Below the pieces are notes generated by a model that did no database searches, had not been told where the DNA came from, and saw only the letters and a program-made list of their open reading frames with translations. This document shows positions 57,661 to 64,000 of a DNA stretch of 64,000 bases, in pieces. The first letter of the stretch is position 1; each line of letters begins with the position of its first letter. The DNA is from Batillaria attramentaria (taxonomy: Eukaryota > Mollusca > Gastropoda > Batillariidae), in the NCBI GenBank assembly GCA_018292915.2, contig JACVVK020000167.1, positions 377,001-441,000 of the forward strand, in the 5' to 3' direction. A program made the translations under genes and the position numbers.

Positions 57661-57962
57661 CCGAGGCCCAGACAAGTCTGAATCGCTCGGGAGGGGGGCA
57701 GAGTAGCAGATTCGAGTTCCGTGGTGTACTTCGTCAGCTGTAACAACAGAAAACTTGGCGTATGCCCGAGAAAAAAAGCCTTTTCGGTGAATTACGCGCA
57801 TGAAATATGAAATAATGATTATCGTGCGCGTACACGTAATTTCATTGATGCGTTGATTCGAACGGATGATTTGTGTCGCATTTCAGCCATGCGGAGTACA
57901 CACGCGAACTCGTGGTAGCGTCGGTATGGTGCTTGTAATAGACTACTGACGCTCCGCCTTTT

Positions 57963-57966
<4 letters not shown>

Positions 57967-58016
<50 letters not shown>
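57967..58016. repeat. (GT)n microsatellite
   Basis: About 25 GT units. Confidence 0.96.
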
Positions 58017-58017
<1 letters not shown>

Positions 58018-58230
58018 GTTGTTGTTGTTTTTTAATCGACCGCACTGCACCGCAGGATCGGCTCAATTGGTTTGACCAATCAGGGGTGTTTCGCGGGTAT
58101 AACGGCGAACCAGTCATATTGCCGCTGCTCCCTGAGGTTCTCCATTCCAGCAGAACAAAGGAGTGGTGTGATTGCTGCGAGTATAATGCTGGTGTGAGTT
58201 AGCACGTCGCACCGCACTGCTGATTAATGC

Positions 58231-58732
58231 AGCCGGCTCTAAAGTGGGCACTGCGGAGCGCCACAGTGTTATGCACACACTCCATGTGACACAGTTGTGA
58301 TTTCGGGGGTTTCCGCCGCTGTGGCGTCATCACAGCTACTGGGGTTTCAAATAGCCCCAGCTGTGACTGTGGGTTCCACAACAGATTCTGATTGGCTGTA
58401 CTACGTCACTCGCCGCGCAAACATGGCGGACAGTGTATCCATAATTGCATTGTGATAGGCTTCAGTGTTTACAGACCGCTTTTTGAAGGACACAAATGTC
58501 TTTGGGACGTCACGGATAAGCACTACAGAGACCGGACGGCTTGCCTCCGAGCTCTGCTTGCCATTGCGGACGCTATGGGCGTCGGATGTATCGTATCGTG
58601 ATCGTGTCATCGTACGTCAGTGTCCATAGCTGCCTTTGTCAGTTCAGTTTTGTAGTTAGTAGACGCACCGAGCGCAACGGCGCACGCATGTGTGTGTCGC
58701 GTGTTATGCCCAGTTAAGAGCAGGCTTACATT
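58231..58732 (+). mobile_element. DNA transposon derivative (PIF/Harbinger-like) with MADF-domain remnant
   Basis: It shares ends and flanking blocks with 52700-53022 but keeps an extra ~180 bp. That segment reads 'FSVYRPLFEGHKCLWDVTDK' then 'HYRDRTACLRALLAIADAMG' on the + strand (within 58392-58601). The pattern of Leu-Trp-Asp, Tyr-Arg-Asp-Arg and Ile-Ala residues matches a MADF domain. MADF/Myb-like proteins accompany Harbinger transposases. The start codon and frame are broken. Confidence 0.7.
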
Positions 58733-59019
58733 CAGAGACGAGTGATACAAAAGCGTTCCGGTTCGTTTCGAGTTCCTTTTTCGCTGTTGATTCCCAAAGC
58801 GTCTGCTGAACATGTTCCGGCTTTGGTGTGCTCAAGTCGAAGAACTTTCGGAACATACCTCGCAAATTGATAAGCTGTCAGTCCAGGAACGGTTAAAACC
58901 GAGGCCCTCTCGTGCATGCGGACAGTTCGCCTGTAAATGGGAAACTGACCTCGACACTGGTACATCGTACAATATCGAGTTTCTGTATAGTTTACACATC
59001 GTCTGGAGAAATAACTTTC

Positions 59020-61199
59020 ATGATGGCAATGTTCACAAAGAAAGAAGCCGTTGCATTTCTTGCAGACAAATGGGGCGTAAAGAGGGTGGAAGAACGACTA
59101 CTCACTGACCGGAAGAATCTTATTGACGAGATTGTCGTTCTTGTGCACATTAACGTCAATTTCCAGACGGTGACGTTGCTTGCTGTTCCACCAAGCGAGC
59201 GCCGCCGTCCGACAGTTGCCGAAATCAAAAGGGACGGGATGTCCGGTGTTGGTGGAAATTGTTACTGTGTGAATGTCTTCACCTGGGGTCTGCTCAAAGG
59301 TAATATATAATAATTTACTCACATTTGGTAATCTTGAAGAATAGTATACGAGCTATTTGCACGCACTTTTTCGGGTGCTTTCGGTTCTGCTCGATGCAAA
59401 GAGACGTTAGACACCCTCACCTGCTCACTTTGACCTCTCCTTCCCCACAAACATGCACAAAATATCCTGAAATGACTGCCGACCGCGGCAGCCGAGCAGT
59501 CATCTCCCCGCCATTTTGATTTCTGATCCGAGTGTCGTTTCTCCGGTAAGCAGGCGACACGCGAATAGGAAAGGGCCTGTGAATGAATGAATGTGCTTCG
59601 CCGTTGATTCATCAGTCGTGTACACTGACACAGAGCAGAGACACACATATAACGTGCGTGCAAATAGCTCCCAGAATTTCGTATACTATTCTTCAAGATT
59701 ACCCTCGCAGTTGTTGCCGGTAGTGGTGGCCAGGGTGGTGGCGATGATCGTACGTCCTGTTCCTTACAGCAACTGCACCCATCTTTGACAACTCCTGCAG
59801 TCATCTCCCGTGGTTGACTACAAGCCGATTATGTGTTATTACTGTCAGGATGTGGTGTATGGCCGTTGAGGCGTTGTAAAGCAACCCACGCATTCAGACG
59901 AACCATCCACGCACACTCACGCACACCATGCAGGAAACGAACACGACGAACAACATGCAAGTTAACTGGATAACTGCAGGCGGAATGCTTGGGTTTAATC
60001 CCTTGTAGAAGACACACACACACACACACACACGCGCGCGCGCACGCACTCGCTCATCCGTTCGCCATTCTCTCGCACACTCTCTCGTCATTCATTGTCA
60101 TGGTCACCGTATCATAGTGACCATGAACCAATGACGACAAACACTCTGTACCATCGGGTTTCACTCCGTTTGACCTCTGCAGTGACCCGAAATCGGCTAG
60201 CCGAGACCTGCACCGAGACAAGTGATACCTAAGAAGGAATAAACAACAACAAAACAAAAACAAACAAAAACAACTCGGTGACAAGGAAAGTGGACAGTGA
60301 ACAACTTTGTGGTCAACATGGTATTTCACAGTGTGCACAGAAGCGGTGAGTTCGGTCGTATTCACCAGCACAGTACATTTTCAGCTTGTTTCAGAGATTA
60401 TTGCCTGCACGAGTTGTCTCCGAACAGTGCCATATACTTGGGCAATCTCGTTCCCTACAATGACCATAGCAACACTCTTTCGGTTTATAAGCTCTACGCT
60501 AACAGACTCAGGATGCTCGCCATTGCAAAATTATTGTCGATTTTGTTTCCTCAAGGGTTGGGCTTCAATGTTCAACTGTGTCCTTCAAGCTGCACGTTCG
60601 TTGACACCGGGCGTACCAACCACGTGATCCTTCTCGTGAACGACCTTACGAAGGCAGGTGACCTTCACCTTGTGGACTGCGCAACCCAGACGCCCACCTT
60701 CCGCGCGGTGCCGCTGGACTTCGAGGTCGAGTCCCCGGTGTACCAGGAGTCCTTCCTCGAGTACAAATACATCCGCCACGACGGAAAAATCCTCCGCATG
60801 CACGGGAGGGGTGACCCGGTCAGACATCGAGATCCTCCCAGAGAAGGGCTGGATTTCATTGTCGGGAAATGGCGCAGGTTTTACTGTTTCGAGATTCGCC
60901 CTACGGACAATTTGAGCGATCTCGACACTGCCTTTGACCGGATCTTCACTGACGTTGAAGCGACGCCTACGCACAAGATACTACGAGCTTTTCGCTTCCC
61001 GAACAAGAAAGCAGTGATGATTTTCAATGAGAAGCTGATGGTGGAAGAGGACGGCGAGATACAGACAACGGTTATGAAGGGAGACGAAGAAATTGTGGCT
61101 AATGTCAAGAAATACTTTCCGGAGATTAAAGAAGAGACATTTCGCGCTGCGCTGAAACGATGGCGCGAAACGTTTGGTAGACTTCCTTTCGACCTTTGA
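59020..61199 (+). CDS. Arylamine N-acetyltransferase-like protein, two exons
   Basis: Exons 59020-59299 and 60556-61199 join in phase 1 (donor GTAATA, acceptor 'cctcaag') to give 307 aa, close to the usual NAT length of ~290. Seen: N-terminal 'FTKKEAVAFLADKWG' helix; catalytic-Cys region 'GVGGNCYCVN' (NATs have RGGxCxExN, so Cys is kept but the Arg and Glu are changed); 'LGFNVQL' across the splice junction; 'TNHVILLVND' with the catalytic His; and 'LHLVDCATQTP' with the catalytic Asp. The triad Cys-His-Asp is therefore present. NATs transfer acetyl from acetyl-CoA to arylamines and hydrazines. The divergent motif means substrate and even activity are uncertain. Three in-frame ATGs (59020, 59023, 59029) are possible starts. 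A MITE occupies the intron. Confidence 0.8.
59327..59703. mobile_element. 377-bp MITE in the NAT-like gene intron
   Basis: A perfect 24-bp terminal inverted repeat (59327-59350, GGTAATCTTGAAGAATAG..., and 59680-59703) is followed inward by a second paired block 'agctatttgcacgcac' (59351-59366 and 59654-59669), with a 10-bp insertion in the right arm. It lies 27 bp after the exon 1 donor. Confidence 0.88.
60010..60049. repeat. (CA)n(CG)n microsatellite
   Basis: CA units passing into CG and CGCA units in the NAT-like intron. Confidence 0.9.
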
Positions 61200-61286
61200 A
61201 TTTTGTATGTTGTGTATTTCGTTTAGGTTTTTTTTTTGTTTTTTGTTTTTTTTGCTTGCTTGTTTGTTTCTTCATGTTTTTTTCGG

Positions 61287-61455
61287 GGAGCCGGGGTGGT
61301 CGAATGGTAGAGCGTTGGATTTCTAATGCTCGGGTCGTGAGTTCGATCCCGGCTGGGGCCAAATATTTGTGCTGGCTTTTTCATCGTTGCCCCGTCTTTG
61401 ATATCACCCTATGTGGTGGAAAAGGACGTTAAACCCCCAAAACACCCACCCACTG
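61287..61455 (+). mobile_element. tRNA-derived SINE, full copy with 10-bp target duplication
   Basis: The head 'gggagccggggtggtcgaat' contains the A box, then B box 'gagttcgatccc', body and 'ggacgttaaac' tail. TGTTTTTTTC repeats at 61275-61284 and 61456-61465. It lies about 90 bp past the NAT-like stop codon. Confidence 0.9.
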
Positions 61456-61757
61456 TGTTTTTTTCTGTTTTGTTAAGCTTCTTGAACTTGTCTGGTGTAC
61501 AAAAACATTGTGGGATTTTTTTTTCTTCATAAAATGCGCTTAAAGATCTAAGCTCCCAACAAAAAGCTTTCCGAAGTGTGAAAAAATTTTTTTTCTTACA
61601 TTAGCCTGACGTTTTCCTGTGCTTAACCACCACGCAATAGATGTAGCCACCAAAAAGTTTGTTCGCTTGGATCCCCCCAGGATGTGACTTCCCTGCCGGA
61701 TCACTCGTGGGTTACCCGAACGAAAAGCCAAGCGGCTGACCAGGCCGGGCTGGTCTG

Positions 61758-62261
61758 GTTTTTTTTTTTTTTTTTTTGGCTGCCCCAACTCTTTGCCAAC
61801 TCCAGTGGTGTTCCTCCCAGGTCATGGGTGGAACCCACGGAGGACTCGGAAGCTGGGACAATTTTTATTAAGCATGATGATGGAGATGAGGATGATGGTA
61901 AGATGATGCTATGGATGTCCGTGTGGTTTGGGACTGCGGGACAGGGCCGCATTCCACGCTTCCTGTCATAAATATCCCGGCATTTACCAGGCCCGGGAAC
62001 TACGGCACCTGCGGTGCCAGCCGTGTAATCATCCACATCATAAGACGTGTCATACTAAGGGAAGCACCCCCAAAGTCGCACCCGTGAAGTGGGGTGAAAC
62101 TCGGCTGTGTGGCAACAGCCTCCCCATCGGGCCCATAGCACACCCACTCTGGGTAGGAGCCGACCTAGGTAGGAAAAATCCCGCTTGCCTCGGCTGGGAT
62201 TCGAACCCGGGTCTCCCGGTCCATAGTCCGAAGTGCTAACCACTACACTACGGGGGCCGGT
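61758..62261 (-). mobile_element. ~500-bp tRNA-derived SINE with poly(A) tail and 10-bp target duplication
   Basis: On the - strand the tRNA-like head at 62190-62258 has A box 'tagtgtagtggttagcac' and B box 'ggttcgaatccc'. The element ends in a 20-nt A run (61759-61778 on +). GGCTGGTCTG flanks it at 61748-61757 and 62262-62271. The length, tail and duplication indicate LINE-driven retroposition. It is a fourth SINE type in the window, unrelated to the GGACGTTAAAC family. Confidence 0.85.
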
Positions 62262-62403
62262 GGCTGGTCTGTTTTTAGGACTGACTGATTTCGCAGCCAG
62301 CGATCGTACAAGAAAAACGACGTGCGTTCAAAGGAAACAGTGTCTTACCTGTAAATATTACTGTAAATCTGCACATGTCTTTTAAAAACTAAATTATTTT
62401 TAA

Positions 62404-62789
62404 GCAAATAAAAGCGACATAAAAGGGACAGAAACCACTTGACTTTCACCAAAGATCCTCTATACCAGAAAACAATAGTAAAAATATCACAACACCCACC
62501 CTTTGGTGACAGAAGACCTATTACTATTACTACTGTTTTCTGGTCCTTTTCTCACCCAGCTTTTCCCCCCCCCCCCCCCCCCCCGCGCAGTGTATGTCAG
62601 TACGTCCGCAGAGTTACCTTTTATTTGTTTGTTGAAGTTATGTCCCATTTGTTTGTGTCCTGAGGGAGGCGAAAGCCGAAACGTTGACCTGTGCCGTCCT
62701 TTGTGAAAGTTAAGTGGTTTCTGTCCCTTTTATGTCGCTTTTATTTGCTTAACTTTTATTTAACCACGCAGTCGTTACCGTTTCCTTTT
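62404..62789. mobile_element. Penelope-like mini-element with inverted repeats, hammerhead-like motif and 15-bp target duplication
   Basis: CTAAATTATTTTTAA occurs at 62389-62403 and 62790-62804. Inside, a 39-bp perfect inverted repeat (62402-62440 and 62712-62750) extends imperfectly to about 55 bp. Between the arms lie a poly-C run and 'CCTGAGGGAGGCGAAAGCCGAAAC' at about 62659-62682, which resembles a hammerhead core (CUGA-GA, helix II GGC/GCC, GAAAC) with the conserved CUGAUGA altered. The architecture parallels the Penelope element at 21890-23125. Confidence 0.65.
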
Positions 62790-62934
62790 CTAAATTATTT
62801 TTAATCTGGGTGGTTCTGAATTTTACCTCTTTTAACCAGTAACACCTCATGTACAGATAAGGACCCGGCTTTGGCGTGCCATTATATATTACATAATTAA
62901 AATTATCAGAAAAAAATATAACTGGCCCGGCCCC

Positions 62935-63047
62935 GTGGGCTAGGAGTGCTCGCCTCATGTCCCCTCTGAATAAATTACACAACTAAACGTCATAATTAAA
63001 GAAAACCAAAAAGTCCCCAATCACTTAGGTTGCAGGGACGTTAAACT

Positions 63048-63048
<1 letters not shown>
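62935..63048 (+). mobile_element. SINE fragment ending in GGGACGTTAAACTAAAC
   Basis: 'ggcccggccccgtgggctagg' followed by 'gtgctcgcc' resembles a tRNA-like head, and the 3' end 'gcagggacgttaaactaaac' runs into a CA tract. The middle is reduced. Confidence 0.55.
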
Positions 63049-63092
<44 letters not shown>

Positions 63093-63113
63093 ACACACAC
63101 ACACACACACACA
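63049..63113. repeat. (CA)n microsatellite
   Basis: About 31 CA units grown from the SINE tail. Confidence 0.96.
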
Positions 63114-63214
63114 TCAAAGAAAACCGTATTTCTCATGTAGCCGAGTGGTTCGTACCCTCTCGCTCACTACCCTTTGTTCTCGGGCCAGCTCTGTACGGTA
63201 GCCTTTGTTCACCA

Positions 63215-63480
63215 GGGCCCGCATGTAAAAGTCGGGGTTAGTGAGTTTAGCCCCGGGTTAGAGTCTAACCTCGAACTAGCTTTAGGGTTAATTTTTTTTT
63301 TTTTTAAACCAGGAAGCGGGTCCATTCCAGCAAGGTGTCTATTCCGTTATAGCAGGATTTTTGTCTTTCTTTCTTTGCTTCCTTTTTTTATTTAATTTTG
63401 TTTGGGGGTTTCGTTTGTCATAGTCTGGGTTAGGCCCGTAGCCGTGGATTAAATTAACCTCGAGTTTTACATACGGGCCC
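63215..63480. mobile_element. MITE, GGGCCCGTATGTAA family, copy 2 (inverted relative to copy 1)
   Basis: The ends 'gggcccgcatgtaaaagtcgg' and 'cgagttttacatacgggccc' are inverted repeats. The reverse complement of its interior aligns with 44418-44698, with a 14-bp T run in place of mixed A/C sequence. Confidence 0.87.
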
Positions 63481-64000
63481 AGTACATTAGTCCGCGCGTG
63501 TACGGCGGGTGTTTTGGATCCACGATGGCGCATGTGCCAATTAGTTGTGTTTGTTTGTGTCTATTTAGCGTCAAATATCTCCACAGTCGTTTGACCTAGA
63601 GTTATCCTGTAAACTGCAGTAGTTTCAGGAGAGTTTGCACTTTCTAATCATGTTTTGTTCTTAATGCTGTTCTATAGTTTAACGGGTGTATTTTGTCATT
63701 TTTATCACTTTTCGAAAGCAGAGTCCCAGTCTTTTGGCTCTTGGTTCGGCGATAGAAAAGTTCCTGTATTTTGCTAATGTTCCAAACTCATACAGTTTGA
63801 ATGTATTTTCACGATCTTTTAGATGCAGTTTGTTTGAAGTTTGTAGCTGTTCTGTTACGCCCACTGTGGCCAGTTTTCTATGTGTAAGAAATTCCGCTGC
63901 AGCAGGTCGGCGTTCTTTGCTTTCTTTGTGGGCCGCACAGAGAGCATAAAAACCGCTGCCCACGCTTTGCTGCACAACCCGCGAAGCCAAGCAGTCGATG
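63481..64000. other. Right edge, no feature recognised
   Basis: No domain, exon signal or repeat match was seen. An open frame of about 100 aa on the - strand (63679-63990) lacks any recognisable motif. Confidence 0.4.

Noticed and set aside
62190..62258. Free-standing tRNA gene on the - strand
   Set aside because: It has good A and B boxes, but it is the head of a ~500-bp SINE with poly(A) tail and target duplication.
63679..63990. 103-aa open frame on the - strand at the right edge
   Set aside because: No motif, and the region shows no splice or promoter context within the window.

Overview
The window is eukaryotic nuclear DNA and most likely comes from a mollusc, probably a gastropod. 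This is an inference. It rests on spliced genes with GT-AG introns, very dense (CA)n/(GT)n microsatellites, several tRNA-derived SINE families, Penelope-like and RTE-type retroelements, many palindromic MITEs, and an expanded AIG1/GIMAP GTPase family of the kind known in molluscs. Species cannot be determined from the sequence alone. Coding sequence is only about 5-6% of the 64 kb.

Genes. (A) 8592-13484 (+): a GIMAP-like protein with two tandem AIG1 GTPase domains and a C-terminal CaaX box. Its 63-nt linker exon is present twice. (B) 20772-23819 (-): a single-domain GIMAP with a CaaX box and a Penelope-like element inside its main intron. (C) 25375-26991 (+): a GIMAP-like protein with a degenerate G3 motif and a Ser/Lys/Pro-rich insertion. 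B and C are head to head, about 1.55 kb apart. All four AIG1 domains share one intron position, directly before the G3 motif, which points to local duplication. (D) 33706-53520 (+): a four-exon fatty-acid-binding protein with a TATA box. Its 18.3-kb first intron holds an RTE LINE, two long minisatellites, and many SINEs and MITEs. (E) 59020-61199 (+): a two-exon arylamine N-acetyltransferase-like gene with a MITE in its intron.

Repeat landscape. The first 2 kb is a ~255-bp degenerate tandem repeat in which each unit carries TCAAGGTCA/TGACCTTGA motifs. A compact tRNA-derived SINE ending in a GGACGTTAAAC-type tail occurs about nine times, and four copies have visible target-site duplications. 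MITE-like families include a perfect 94-bp palindrome with TTAA duplication, a GGGCCC-ended family, an AGGACTTCG-ended family, an element with perfect 28-bp inverted repeats, and elements carrying MADF-like coding remnants. Two Penelope-like modules have inverted flanks and a hammerhead-ribozyme-like core. Minisatellites have periods near 107 bp (G-rich), 36 bp (CpG-rich) and 26 bp.

How it fits together. The left half is a GIMAP cluster, presumably membrane-anchored immune or stress GTPases. The right half holds two unrelated metabolic or binding genes, FABP and NAT-like, in a repeat-rich setting. No operon, CRISPR array, rRNA or convincing free-standing tRNA gene was seen. The tRNA-like segments all belong to SINEs.
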